Shown piece by piece: positions 44,846 through 56,787 of a stretch of 64,000 nucleotides of DNA. Under the pieces are notes generated by a model, which saw nothing but the letters and a program-made list of their open reading frames with translations, ran no database searches and was not told where the DNA came from. Position 1 is the stretch's first letter; each line of letters begins with the position of its first letter. Both the position numbers and the translations under genes were made by a program. Origin of the DNA: Kalmusia sp. IMI 367209. Taxonomy: Eukaryota; Ascomycota; Dothideomycetes; Pleosporales; Didymosphaeriaceae. The DNA is taken from NCBI GenBank assembly GCA_027946365.1, contig JAPEUQ010000014.1, positions 682,001-746,000 on the forward strand, written 5' to 3'.

Positions 44846-46258
44846 ATGCCGCCCTCTCCCTCCAAAACGGTAACCAAGCGTTCCGGATCTTTCGCTTTAA
44901 TGCCGCCTCCTCCAGCACCGAAACGAATAAAACGCCCTTCTATCGTCCTCGACGAAGACACATACACATCCGCCATCTCACACATCATTCGCCGCGATTA
45001 TTTCCCTGGCCTCGCGGAGACGGATGCTCAGCGCGACTATTTGAGCGCACTAGAGAGTAAGAACAACGGATGGATCAGGGAAGCGGGGAGAAAATTGACG
45101 GAGGTCATGACGCCAGTGCCCGGAAGGAGTGGTAGAGCAAAGGCGACGAGGTTCGCAAGTAGTAGTGGAGATGGGGGAAGGACTCCGAGTGTTTGGGGTG
45201 GAGATACACCGCGGACAGAAGGTGGTGAAGAACAGAAAGAAGAGGATGATGAAGGCTTGGGAAAGCTGAACGATGTGGATTTGAACTTGGGACTGGGAGC
45301 TTTCCAAGCGAAGTACACATCTGAAGACCAAGAAAGCTTCAACCAGATCCTTGACAGGGCAAATAAGAAGCGCTTCGAGAAGAACACTTGGCTACGTAAC
45401 GGCAACAGATTCGCGTCCAAGCAACGCATCGCGCAACAGAAAGTGCTAGAAGCCCGAACAAGCTCCTCCTCCTCCGAACTCATCGTCCGCCCAAGCCGGG
45501 ACCTCGACGACCGACCCGCGGCACCGAATACGCATAAGCATGCTGCATTCAACACCCTCATGTTTGCGCCCGACGGCATAGAAGCCTGGGCCCCCACACG
45601 CGCGCAAAACGCCGAATCCGCATCCATCGCTCCGCCAAAGAAAGTCCTACACCACAACACACGGCTACCCATCGAGAACACCGAGCCGAAACAGCCACCT
45701 AGCCCCACCATCTCAGCGGTCCGCGACGCAATTGCCGGCCGACCGCGTCTGACTGCGAGCGAAGGAGGTTACACCGGCAACGAGACACCCCGCGTAAACG
45801 GCTACACCTTCGTCGATGCCATACCGCCCAACGACGAAGACGACGTCGAGGAAGTGCCTACGGATCTCCTCGAGCGCTTCGGCGCAAAGGGTAGCACCGC
45901 GACACCCTTCACTATCAACGAGTCGGACGCGCGCGAGAAACTACACCACAAAATGGTCGATCGCATAGCGTCTTCGCGGCGCACTGCAGACTCGTCGTCG
46001 CCTAGTACCAGCGTAGCAGGACAAGGCCTGGGTATATTCAAGGGAGAGTCGAAGACACCGCGGTTCCTGTCAGCGCCGACGCCGGCGATGCGGGCGAAGG
46101 TGGGGATGACACCTGGAGGGAAGATGGGCGGGTTGACGCCAGCGGCGCAGAGGCTTTTTGAGAAGGTTGGTGGGGGGACACCGAGAAGGGATGGGTTTAA
46201 AGGAGGAGGGCGGAGGAAGCAATGGACACCTACGCCCAGGGTGAAGAGGAAATTGTAG
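44846..46258 (+). CDS. ess2: Nuclear protein Es2 / ESS2 (DGCR14, Bis1 family)
   Basis: A single-exon gene for a 470-residue nuclear protein associated with the spliceosomal C complex in other eukaryotes. The hallmark is near the N terminus: VLDEDTYTSAISHIIRRDYF, then PGLAE. Further on, LNLGLGAFQAKYTSEDQESF precedes a helical block with KRFEKNTWLRNGNRF. Later come AWAPTRAQN and the C-terminal TPRVNGYTFVDAIPPN and GGLTPAAQRLFEKV. The tail (GGRRKQWTPTPRVKRKL) is a likely nuclear signal. The length is usual for fungi. Confidence 0.92.
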   Translation: MPPSPSKTVTKRSGSFALMPPPPAPKRIKRPSIVLDEDTYTSAISHIIRRDYFPGLAETDAQRDYLSALESKNNGWIREAGRKLTEVMTPVPGRSGRAKATRFASSSGDGGRTPSVWGGDTPRTEGGEEQKEEDDEGLGKLNDVDLNLGLGAFQAKYTSEDQESFNQILDRANKKRFEKNTWLRNGNRFASKQRIAQQKVLEARTSSSSSELIVRPSRDLDDRPAAPNTHKHAAFNTLMFAPDGIEAWAPTRAQNAESASIAPPKKVLHHNTRLPIENTEPKQPPSPTISAVRDAIAGRPRLTASEGGYTGNETPRVNGYTFVDAIPPNDEDDVEEVPTDLLERFGAKGSTATPFTINESDAREKLHHKMVDRIASSRRTADSSSPSTSVAGQGLGIFKGESKTPRFLSAPTPAMRAKVGMTPGGKMGGLTPAAQRLFEKVGGGTPRRDGFKGGGRRKQWTPTPRVKRKL

Positions 46259-47082
46259 GTGGGAGAGCGCTGGAGAGGATGAGATATGATTATGAATTGA
46301 TACCCCATATTGACTGGCATGAATGGTTATTTTAAAATGGCAGTTGTGTCGTCCTAATGTGCAATCCATTGGATAGACGAGCAGTTCTGCTGTGTAACGG
46401 GAGGACTTAGCTGATAATCCCTACACAATAAGGCAGGCCAGGTACATGACGTAGATGCACACAGTATGGGGACTTGGTAATGAGCACCCCACAACATATG
46501 TTGCAAAGATGTTCCGCACGGGAATATCAAGGGGTCATGCCATAGAGAAAAAAACGCGCGATGCTAAACATCGTTAACCAAAGCAGCACATTACGTGGCG
46601 ACCGCATACCATCACATAGCTAGTATGAAAAGACCCAGTGACAAACGTATTGCATTGTACAAACACCGATCCGTCGGGTCTCATATGCGCGCTATACTAC
46701 AAGACGATCTCATCCCAAGATCCGCCCGTGGTATCTCAGCTAAAACAAACGACGAAGACAAAACAACGCAAAGTCCAAAAAGAGCCGAAGCTTGCAAATA
46801 CAACCGAAGCTCAGAAATCCACAATCGCGCCCAAATGCTATGCAAACGCCATGCTGGAAAGAGACGAGTCCCTTACGGCCGAAGTTTAACCAGCCATCAC
46901 CGACCCTGCTGTAGAGAAGCACGAAAAATGAGAAAGGGAAAAAGGTACGATGTCTGAGCAAATAAACCTCCTTGGGGATGGTATGCAAACCCGAAAGTTT
47001 CAGAATGCCGTGGGATGCTGCCCTAGGTTAAAGTACAACGCTTTCGAAAGAGATAGCAGTAGAAGATCGTTCGAGGAAGCCA
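46259..47082. other. Intergenic region between ESS2 and the large unassigned gene
   Basis: The two flanking genes converge here. Short frames on both strands overlap. Nothing recognised. Confidence 0.4.
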
Positions 47083-50000
47083 CTAGCCACCCCGTCTCTT
47101 CGAATCTGGCCCATTGTAGGGTCTAAACTGCGAGCCAGGCGCGTGGTAAGACCTATACGCGCGACGCGGCTGGCGCACTGGTCCCATTGCCGGATCAGGG
47201 GGACGCTCTGATGAAGGTTCTCGCGGGGCGTTCGCATCGTAAGATGAATTACGCTGTGGTAGTGGATGTTGCTGTGGTGGAGAATATGGAGTGAGTTGAG
47301 GATCTGCTTCAGCATACGTCATAGAAGGAGGCCGAGAATGAGGGGGGGGAGGAGCCATATTCGCCGGAAGGATGGGCTGACCACCGTACTGGTGTATTTT
47401 AAGAGGTGGATAGGGGGTCGATGCATTGGGAGGTGGCGGAGGCGCTTGAAAGCTACCTGGCGGTGGGACGTAGCCTCCTTGATAGAGTGGACCGTAGTTG
47501 GATGCGTAGAGTGGTGGAGGACGTCCGTGAGGAGATGGATAGGATGGTGGGTAGTTTGACTGTTGAGGTTGATTCACAGGCCTCGGAGGGTCGTGATGCA
47601 CAGGCCTTGGAGGTGCAGGATCGTGGTGCGCAGGTCTCGGAGGTGCAGGATCGTAATGCGCGAAGCGGTAATTGATAGGGCCACTAGAGGGTTTCGATGT
47701 CAAAGACTGGCTGATTGATGGGAGCTGGGGTTTCGGCGCAGAAAATGGCATCTGATGCGCAGGTATTGCTTTGGCCTGTTGTTGCGGGCTCTCCGCGTGA
47801 GCCTGTGATTGAACAGCAAGTTGTTGTGCGGTAGATTGTGGTGTTTGAGAGCCGTTTAGATGTTGTGTGGGGGGTGGCGGTGCCTGAGAACTGCTTAGGC
47901 GCCTGTCGCGCTCCCATGGTGAGGGGCCTGGATCTTGAGAGCTCTGACGAGGGAGATAGGCTGGTGCTGCACTCGGTGACTGTTGGTATGACAGGGGCGC
48001 TGCTGATGGCGACGCATTATAAGCGCTCGAAGCCCTACGAGATTCTTTGCCTTTATCCAATTTCTCGGATGCACCGGGACTAAAAGGCCGCGACAGAAGG
48101 GGAGGAGCCGTCATCTGAGAGCGTTCTCGCTGTGTACTCTCTGGGATTTCTGGGCGTTGAATGAGAGGACTCTTTCCGTCTACCATTGTCTTGGAGCCGA
48201 GCATTTCTCGAAGCATGTGAAGAGGATCCTTTCGTCGTAATTCTTCCAGGCTCATAGGTTGCATATGGCTGGGTAGTTTTGGAGGAGGCACTCCAGGCCA
48301 CGCTCGAGTAGAGGCAGGCGAGGGATAGGCTTCTCTCGAGGGCAGTATATCTGCTGCAGTTGTCGACGTAATCCGTTCTGGTTGCGAGTCATGCTGATGG
48401 ATAATGGATGCCAAACCTGGTAATCCATTTCGCAACGGTGGAGCACCTTGACTAAAGCTTGTTGGGTGCGAGCTCATGTCTGCCGATGCCTTATCAGACA
48501 ACGCTGCTAATGAAGGCCTCGATATCGAGGGGGGAATATCCGAGTCGTTATTGAGCATATCCATAATGCGATGCGTTGATCGAATTGGAATGTCATTCTT
48601 TGGTAGAAGTTTCTCTTTGGAAAGCTGCTTGCTGTTCGTTCCAACCATCGGCATATGCTGGGCTTCAAAGACTTGTGCTTGAGGTGCCATGACTGGAACA
48701 TCCACCGACTCCTTCTCGACAGGCATGAGCATAGTAGGATGGAGTCCAGAAGGATGATCGATAGGCGTCGCCTTCCGGCTCAATTCTGTTGGAGGAGCCT
48801 GTGGACCATCCGCATCGCTTGAAGCCGCAGCTTCAGGCTGCAGCTCTTTGCTTACAATAACCCCCCGAGGTGCTTCTGCTGACAGGGATGCAAGTGCGAA
48901 TAGAGCATCTGCCTCTTCATTAGGGATGACCTTGGGCGTAGGTAGCGGGATAGGTGTGCTCTCAATATTGTTAGCTGCATCAATCAGACTCGCGATGTTC
49001 CAATGAGCGACCGCGCCAGCTCTATCTGGGCCAGTAAAGGCTGCGAAACCGGCAAGGCCATCTTCAACGAAATCATCTGCATCCTCGTCCATAGAGACGA
49101 ACTGCTTGCGTGCTCGATCGAACCGCTTACGATGCAACTCGTTGTCAAGCAAGCGTTCGGTTTCAACATATGCTCGGCTGCGAGATGCGTATTTCGAGCC
49201 AACCCGGTCGTCATCACCTAATATCGGAAAACTAAAACGGGTTGGAGGAAGTATGTTGTCCTAATGAGGTTAGTAATGTCAGAGAACGGGATTGTATTAA
49301 TAACTCACTTCATCTTCAGTACCAGCGCCGTCTTCGCCCTTCATCTCTCTCTGTAGCTGTTTCATGCGATAAAAAGCATTGCAGGAGCAGGTCCTCCTGG
49401 AGGTCTCTGAAACGTTGCTACTTTGGTCAGTCACATTGCTTGATACTGAGTCAGCATACTTACAATGTACTTCTCCTTCGCAATGTGCTCTTCAGCTACT
49501 TGTACACGCTCAAGCTGCTCGAGCTTATTGCTTCGAAGCGCCTCAACCTGGGCAAGTCGTTGTTCTCTATACTGATCAAGACTTGCCATGAGCGGCTCGT
49601 ACTCTAGGCACTGCTTGTGGTACTCAGGGTCATTGTCTAACGACGTAGTCGTTCGACTAGAAAGCTCTTCAAGGATATTCTTTTGGATCTTGGCAAGGCT
49701 GCGGTAACTCATCTTGAGATTGAGCTGGCGTCGCAAGTCTACCTCGACGTTGATGTTAGCATGCGGTGCGCGACGGCGACCAGGCAGACGCCTTCCCATC
49801 TTCGTAGGTGCATCGCCATTGGTAGGGAGGACATGGTGCAGATTTTGACTGGTCTCGACTTCAGCAATTTGCTCGGGTGAATTTGGCGCAGTAGAAGCAT
49901 CTGTCAATTCTGGTGGCTGGTCTGCAGCTTCTGCTGGAGTTTGTATTATGGTTCTGCGCTTCTTTCTGCGCGGCTGTTCGGAAGTGTCGCTTTGGGTCCG

Positions 50001-50609
50001 TGTAAGAACACCATTTGCGCGTGATGCGCCGACCGTCTTGCTCGACTCCGTGGAATTGACAGATGCGCGCCTCTTCCTAGACGACGCCTTTGGATCGTTA
50101 GATGCATCGCGCGAATTTAGCTTCCGTAGATTCGTGTGCATGAGTTCCATTCACTGCGACCTGATCGGCTAAGGAACCTGTGGTAGACGGCTGCGGCGAA
50201 CCAGAATCAGTCGAAAGTCGGTTGCGCTTGGCTGATCGCTCATCCTCGCTCTCTGAATGGAAGTCCTCGAAACGCGCGACGTCGTTAAGTGAGCTGCGAC
50301 GGCTGCTAGAACTGGCGATTGAAGGCGCGCCAGAACTGGTCCGATTTGATGCCGTCTTTACAGCCCGACGTGTGATCATGGAGAGTGGTGCTGAAGGATG
50401 AAGCCGCGAGGTCTTCGCTGCTCCTAAAGTCCCTAGCTTAGTCTGGGCGCTAGCAAGTTCGGCTGTGGGCCAGGGTTAGCAATGCGTGCGCCAGAGGCAG
50501 GATGCAGAAGTAAAAGTCGAAGTTGAGGTCGAGGAGACTTACTAGGTGGAGCCTTGAGCGGCGTAGTGGCCGTCGTCTTTGTCACTTTATTTTTCCGCTT
50601 TGGCGGCAT
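47083..50609 (-). CDS. Large uncharacterised fungal protein, coiled coil plus proline-rich tail
   Basis: I join five exons: 50609-50543 (MPPKRKNKVTKTTATTPLKA...), 50462-50155, 50087-49464, 49404-49309 and 49260-47083, giving 1090 residues with all phases consistent. The N-terminal 250 residues are serine/lysine-rich with basic nuclear signals (SSRKRRASV, PRRKKRRT). Then comes a conserved-looking block GRRLPGRRRAPHANINVEVD and LRRQLNLKMSYRSLAKIQKN, followed by a coiled coil to about residue 330. Exon 4 reads NAFYRMKQLQREMKGED. After it, DNILPPTRFSFPILGDDDRV leads into a disordered proline/glutamine-rich tail of about 600 residues with three HHDPAPPRP-like repeats. Nuclear location and chromatin or transcription work are inference. 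Weak points are the intron at 50154-50088 (acceptor AAAG) and the CAGAG acceptor of exon 4. Confidence 0.7.
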
Positions 50610-53492
50610 TGTGGTGAGACCTGTTCTGGAACAAGTAACCCCGTTAGCTCGTGGCCAGAACACTGAGAGCAACGGAGCTGCCAGCAAGTTGAGGAGCGAG
50701 CAAAGAATTGCTTGGGATTGCTTACGAATGGTGAACGCTCAGTTGAGTGCGTTCAAGAATGCTCTGGCATGTAGCGTTGCTGAAGGAAACCTGCGAGCTG
50801 GCGCTTGTCAGCCTCTATACCTGCATTGAATCAAATGTTCGGAACAATATAGCTATCAGATGCTTGACCTGTTGGAAAATGAAGTGAGTGCTCCCGGGAT
50901 GTTTTGTACAGATGTCACGAAACGTAGTGATTCATGGAGCTCTTGGGGGGTTGAATATGCAGGTGAAGAAGGCTCATACCGTGCTAAGATTCGTTGGCCT
51001 CCGTATGACAGAAGGCAAATTTGATGCAGAAAATAGCCCCAAGGCTAGGAAACCATAGTGCAAAGAGCGAGCATTCAAGTGCAGGCACTTTCGCAATCGT
51101 CCTGGGGGTTCGACTTGCTCGACCGAGCGAGAGGGAGGAAAGAGGGTCGATTGCAAAATGCTCGGCGCGGCGCAAAAAGAAGAAGGCGTGATGTCGCACG
51201 TAGCCGGGCTCAAGCGGCGCGACAGGAAGGAAGTGAGGATGTCCGCAGACGAGAAGTAGATGTAAGCACCTGTTCCAAGGGCGCGAGGATTGTGAGGATA
51301 GTCGCAGAGTGCCCAGGTTCTTCTGAGACCGACCCTCAAGACGGACACGCTAGTCCCAATCTGTATCCTTCAATGCTGCCGCTTACTCAGAGCGCTCGTA
51401 AATGCGAAATGCAGCGAATTATAGCACAATGGGAATGGAGCCGAGAGTTTAGGAAGATCTTCAAAGCGTATACAGTCGACTGCAAATGTGAATGCTGCGT
51501 CAAGCTCGCCCAGAGGCTGAACCAGTCCAACAACAGGCGACACGCACCTTTCCCAGAACGGCAACACTAATTTGCGGCAAAGCCCGCGGGCATCACCACT
51601 GCAGAAGGTACTCCGAGAAGCATTGCCGACATGTCGAATTGCTGCTTCAACTCAACGCTCAGAGTACTTGCTCGTCTACTCCCTGGTACGTTGCATGCTG
51701 TGCTGGCTCATGTCGAGTTTCAGAGGGGGATCGTCATTAGTCGTGACACGAGACGGGTCTACGGCCGTTGCGGTCAACCATCTTGCTGTCACAATGGCTG
51801 GCGGAAAAGCCGGGCACCATTGCGGTTTACAAGGGCTTGCAAAATCTGCAATTGGGGCTTTCATCCAGAATTCCTTCTTATAACAATGAACAAGCACTGC
51901 ATCGACGATCCGGATATCTAGATGTTCCGTCACGCATGATATGTCTGTGTGGCCATTTTTCGCCTTTGTTTGAATGCTCGAATGCCTAGTGGTATGTGGC
52001 ACGGTGGCACGCATAGGCTGCTTGATGCACACCGAAGGCGTATCGTGATGAGACGAATCACAGTAAGGACTCTGTTGACTTTTGTCATTGAAGCGTTCAT
52101 TCAGCGACCAACTCCATTCAAGGAGCTGTGCAGATGACCATCAGCCATCCGCATATAAGCCAATATACGCACGCCTTACTCCCACCCTGTTGCACAGCCT
52201 TCACGGCTATCACTTTCAGGATTGTAAGCCATACAGCCAGCCACAACGAACCTCGACTTCCACAAAATCCAAATGCTTCCCTTGCTTCTTGGGCGCACCC
52301 TACGTATCTATAGAATCACTCAGAGCGCTTCCCAAACCCGGGGAACGCTCACAGCAAACACTGCATCCGTCATCCTAACCTCCACGTCAGAACTTTTTCA
52401 AATGCTCCTATTGGATGCTGCATATGCACGTCAGCCGATGCCGCCGAGTGGAGCTGCTCCCCTGGCGCCAAGCTGGATTGGTCAGGCCAATTACGACCAT
52501 TTTGCGACATGCGCATGAACAATTTTAACGATTGCACCTTGAATTTTCCTGAGGAGCGATGTCAAGTCCACTCATACCGAACATCGAAGCAAGTGCATAC
52601 AAGTAGAGGAATATGCACACAGTACCAGGATAGAAATTTGGCGACGCATTGTGAGTTGAATTACCCCCGGATACACAATTACATAACTCGGAAAGTCTTT
52701 GAACATCCATTCTCTGGCTTATAAGCTAATCATTGGGGAGTCTACTTGCTAGATCAAGGTCACTGGACCCACAAAGATCTCTAGGCTTTTGTCTCAAGAT
52801 TGGACAATTAATCTCGTATCGGGAGTCACGCCAAGTGCGAATTGGACTGAATGCAAGTAGTGATAGTTTGACTCTGAGGTTCTGAGATTGAATTGATGAT
52901 ATGCTACTAGAGCACAGAACGTGTGAGCTCTAGATATTTTAGATCCGCTCCATGAGCAGGTAGACAACGACGGGGTGCTTGCACCTCTCACTTCTAGCAC
53001 TACTACTATAATAAAATATACTACAACAATTAAGGTTGTCGTAGTATCGCTATGCAAACCAGATGTCCGGAAGCCAAGATCGACCCATTTTGTGTCACAT
53101 AACGCCAACCTAAATACCGGAAGCCGAGATGCCAAAAGGCATAAAGAACGAAAAGGAAATCAGAGGCCATGAAGGCTGAGCCCGGAAACTCAAGAGTACA
53201 AAAGAAATTCCCGGTGATTCATATCATGATGCTTGAGGCGCAGGAAACATTGTGTCCAGGGCTGATATTGGATGCTGCAGCTCCTGTTGCGGTGGTGTAC
53301 GACGCCATGGATGAGTTCATCGGCTGGTGTCGACTTGGAGATTGACCTTCCGCCGACTACCGCTCACGCTACTTCTTGGCGAAGAATTGAGCACAAAATC
53401 CGGAATCGGAGGTGTCATCTGTCTGCTTGGAGGTGAGGGGCTTCGTGAGTTTGCTCGCTGTGAGCTGGGGCTGATAGCTCGTTCACGCTCAT
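50610..53492. other. Long intergenic region, no gene recognised
   Basis: Almost 2.9 kb between two minus-strand genes. The left end is promoter of the 50609 gene. Frames at 51058-51570 (plus) and 51348-50974 (minus) overlap antisense and look random. An AT-rich block lies near 52990-53040 with ACTACTA/ATAATAA runs. Confidence 0.5.
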
Positions 53493-54691
53493 TTACAAAA
53501 CTTCGCGAATGTATGAGGGGGGATTCGGGCTTGGAGCGCGGCTATTTGAACGGCTACTGTTTGAGCGCATTCGACTATAAGGACGTGGTGGACAAGTGAT
53601 GACTTGGCTGGCAAGTGGACTAGCCACTATGCTCGTCCCTGGTGTTGCGGCTGGGGGTGGTGTTGGGCTTTCGCTTCTGAACAAAGGATGGATATGAGCC
53701 TCGCTAACGGCTGGGCTGGGTGGCCTTGATGTGTCCAAGGCTAGTTTAGGTGGAGGTGGCAGGTCTTCCATATCGTCTTCCAGGGGAAAGGGGCCATCCA
53801 GCGCCCGAGCGGGGCTTGCTGGCCGGCTTCCAGGAATAGGCTCGAGAGCAGTGCCTCGCGAAAGCGCGTTGTGCGTCCGAGGATGACTTGGCGCTGAGGC
53901 AAGTTGCACAACAGCATCTGTGCTTTGTAGGTCAATTTCCCAAGAGTCGAACCCATCCACACCACTGTTGACAGAGAGACCATCGGAGTGGATGCTGTGC
54001 CCGTCTCGGTTAAATGAAGGTCGGTTTACTAGCTTAGAGCGCGATGTAATTGGCCGTACGACTTGCTGTAAAGAATCTCTCCACGATTTGAGCGACTGAG
54101 ACGACCTAGTAGACATGGTTGGTGATGGCAGAGCCGCGAGAGAGGCGACGATGGCTGGGTAGGTTCCATCATGTAAAGGTTTGGGATAGGTGTCGAATAG
54201 CGCATTTCAGACATGACAGAGTCACGAGGACCAGAAATGACCACTGCTTGCACTTGTTGTTTTGAATTACCCCACAAGGGAGAAGAGAACAAAACGATCT
54301 GGCCAAGGCAAGCCAATATCCAAATCGCGATGTGAGCCGAGGAGGCATGGTTCAGACCACTTAATCGTGGCCTAGTAGTAATGAGAGAAGCCAACGATAC
54401 TGCCATGGCTCCAACGGAAAGCAATACACAACAAGCAGCGAGAATCTTTTGGGCTTGTGGCGAGTTCTTGATGATCCCATCTTTTGTCCAAGCATACTGA
54501 ATCGAGAAGATTGTCACCGCTCCGAGAGCTATTAGGTCGAAGGCGCTTGCAGTGGCAGCCAATTTTACGAAGGAAGAATGATCAGCAGATAAAGACGCCG
54601 CATCGAGAATGTCCAGAACAGATTCAGCGGCTGTAGTGGTCCAAGCTACAACCCCCAAGAGTGAAAGGTAGAACCGTCGAGATTGAAGCAT
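53493..54691 (-). CDS. Four-helix membrane protein with serine/proline-rich tail, with a one-base frame break
   Basis: From ATG 54691 (MLQSRRFYLSLLGVVAWTTT) the frame encodes four hydrophobic segments: residues about 5-25, 45-68, 82-105 and 118-140. It then runs into RYSTPIPNLYMMEPTQPSSP. After about 54130 the natural continuation is in another frame: LPSPTMSTRSSQSLKSWRDS to PPSYIREVL and stop at 53493. Without a correction the first frame runs on as basic non-natural sequence to 54029. One added base around 54131-54140 (GCCGCGAG) would restore about 400 residues. No GT-AG intron fits. The product resembles fungal integral membrane proteins with a cytoplasmic phospho-tail; I cannot name the family. 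Confidence 0.65.
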
Positions 54692-56787
54692 GATGTTGCC
54701 AGCAACTATGACCGGACCGGACGGTGAGCGATGTGTTGAGTGACCTAGGGATTCTATCCCTAGATGCGTTGCCCACTACTGCACGCAGTGAGTGGGTAAT
54801 AACCGGGCACTGCACCTATACTAATTTGCGTATGTTCGTCCTAGTACCCTAACCTTCGCTTACAAACGCAGGTTCAAAGGTAGGTTCTTGGCTGCGAAGG
54901 TATCCAATGCCACAGCATAGCCGTCCAAAAGGTATCTCGTGACGAAAAGGAATCAAGCCTACGCGGAATTCGGATCCAGTTGTCGGGGGCAGTTCGTGGA
55001 ACGAGGGTTGATTGGCGATAATCGAAGTTGAAAAGTCATTGATTCATCCGGGTGTGTGATGGCGGGATGGTATCGTGGACGAGGCCAGGTCAATGTGGTT
55101 GAGCGATAGAAATATCAGGCTCTTGTGTTGCGGGTCGCAGGTAGTCTAGGCATATGCGAGCACGAGACGAAACGCGTACGAGGCACGCGAGGAAATGATA
55201 GTGTCGGTAGTATACTTAGTATACTATAACTCAGCGCGGGTGAGGGCAACGCGGAGGCCGAATCGGGAAGGCTGACGTTCACCCAATGGAGCGGTTGCAG
55301 TAGCCCAAAGCCGGCTGATGTCGCTCGAAATGAACCAGCACCGAAAGGGACCAACCACACGAACGAGTGACTGGCGGGATAGCAGCAGAAGCGAACGTAG
55401 GAAACGAAGGTGGGAGTCGAAAACGAACGGATGGATGGAAACGTTGGACAGTGCAGGATAGCGGGAGCGCATGTGGGAACTCTGACAGTAAATAAATTTA
55501 GAAAGGAGCAGACGGCTGAGAGGGGCCATTGTTTTGTGGGCAGCGTCCTGCAGCACGCGTTGAACATGGTGGAGCGTGACTAGGGTACGGGGGGAAGATC
55601 CTGGATGCGCGACAGGCATCTCTTACCTGAGGTTCACGCAGCGGCGGCTTGCACCTCGGATTGCGCATCCTGGGGTAACTCACAACGTACTGCTGGCCCG
55701 CATTTACGGAGTCTGAGACGCACAGGGACATTGGCGCTGTACGATGCGGTCAGTGGCCTGCACACTGGACGAAGCGCTGGAGGCTGGCACAGCATGCAAG
55801 CTGCGAGAAGGCAAGCAACGAAAACGAATCGTGTGGAGATACCAACGTCGCGGGCCGATTCCTGCAACAGCCGGCCAGATTGCAGACTGAGGTTAGCCTG
55901 TCACGCTTCACAAAGCAAAGCTGTCATGGTCGGCTTCCTCATTTCCCACGCGTTGTTTGTTTGTCTCTGCTTTTCCACCGGCAACAAACAAGGCCATGGG
56001 CGGCCGTCCTTGACAGGCGGCGGTGGTATCGCTGAGGGCGATTTCGGAGCGCGACCTGGAGGTAGGACCGGGTCGATAGTATATTTCCTGTGGTGTCGCA
56101 TCGCACAACAGACAACGACCACAAAAGCGACAGGCGAGGGGTGTACAGAGACTGCGTGCACTGCAACACAAAGCGAATCGTACCCCGCCGTATGATGAGC
56201 GCGGAGGGCGAAACAGCGCCTCGTCGCGCCTCTTAGAGAGCTTGATTGGCGAGTCGTGAAGCCGAAACAAACAGGGACTGCAACAAACAAACTTCACGCG
56301 TGGATGCGGCTGACGGGGCGACGCCTCGATTGATGATGAAGGATCTCCCGCTAGCGGAGATTATTCGTGAATCGATCGAAGCTACACGTGACGTGATTAG
56401 TGATGGCACCTGGCCTGGGACTCTGGAGAAGAGAGCCCAAGCACCGCCCATCAACGTCAGCCACTGCGGGTGCCTTCGGCGAAACTTTTGACCGCGCCGA
56501 GGCGGGCTTGGCAGGCTGAGCTGTCCCGCGCTCGAAGGGCGGACTTCTCGATGGTGACGGTGGTTCTGCCTGCTTTCTACGGCAAACGCTGCTAGAATCC
56601 TCTATCCAGCTTTTCACCCTTACCCGTACCAGGGACTGCCTCGCTCCAGGCAAACGCATACTCGTGCCCTCCCTCTATAAATTACACAAGCTCCCGGGGG
56701 CAAGAACCACTCAACATCCCCCCGCCTTTACCTTCTCCCCCACTCGACTCAACCTTTGCACATCCTGTCCTCATCACAACCGCCACC
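54692..56787. other. Intergenic region upstream of RAD23
   Basis: Overlapping frames on both strands between 55115 and 56490 show no domain, splice signal or consistent codon use. A TATAAA element at about 56676-56681 lies 110 bases upstream of the RAD23 start and is a plausible TATA box. Confidence 0.5.

Noticed and set aside
55115..56297. Overlapping frames of 130-196 codons on both strands
   Set aside because: Mutually antisense, no recognisable motifs, arginine/serine/cysteine-rich as in random translation of GC-rich DNA.
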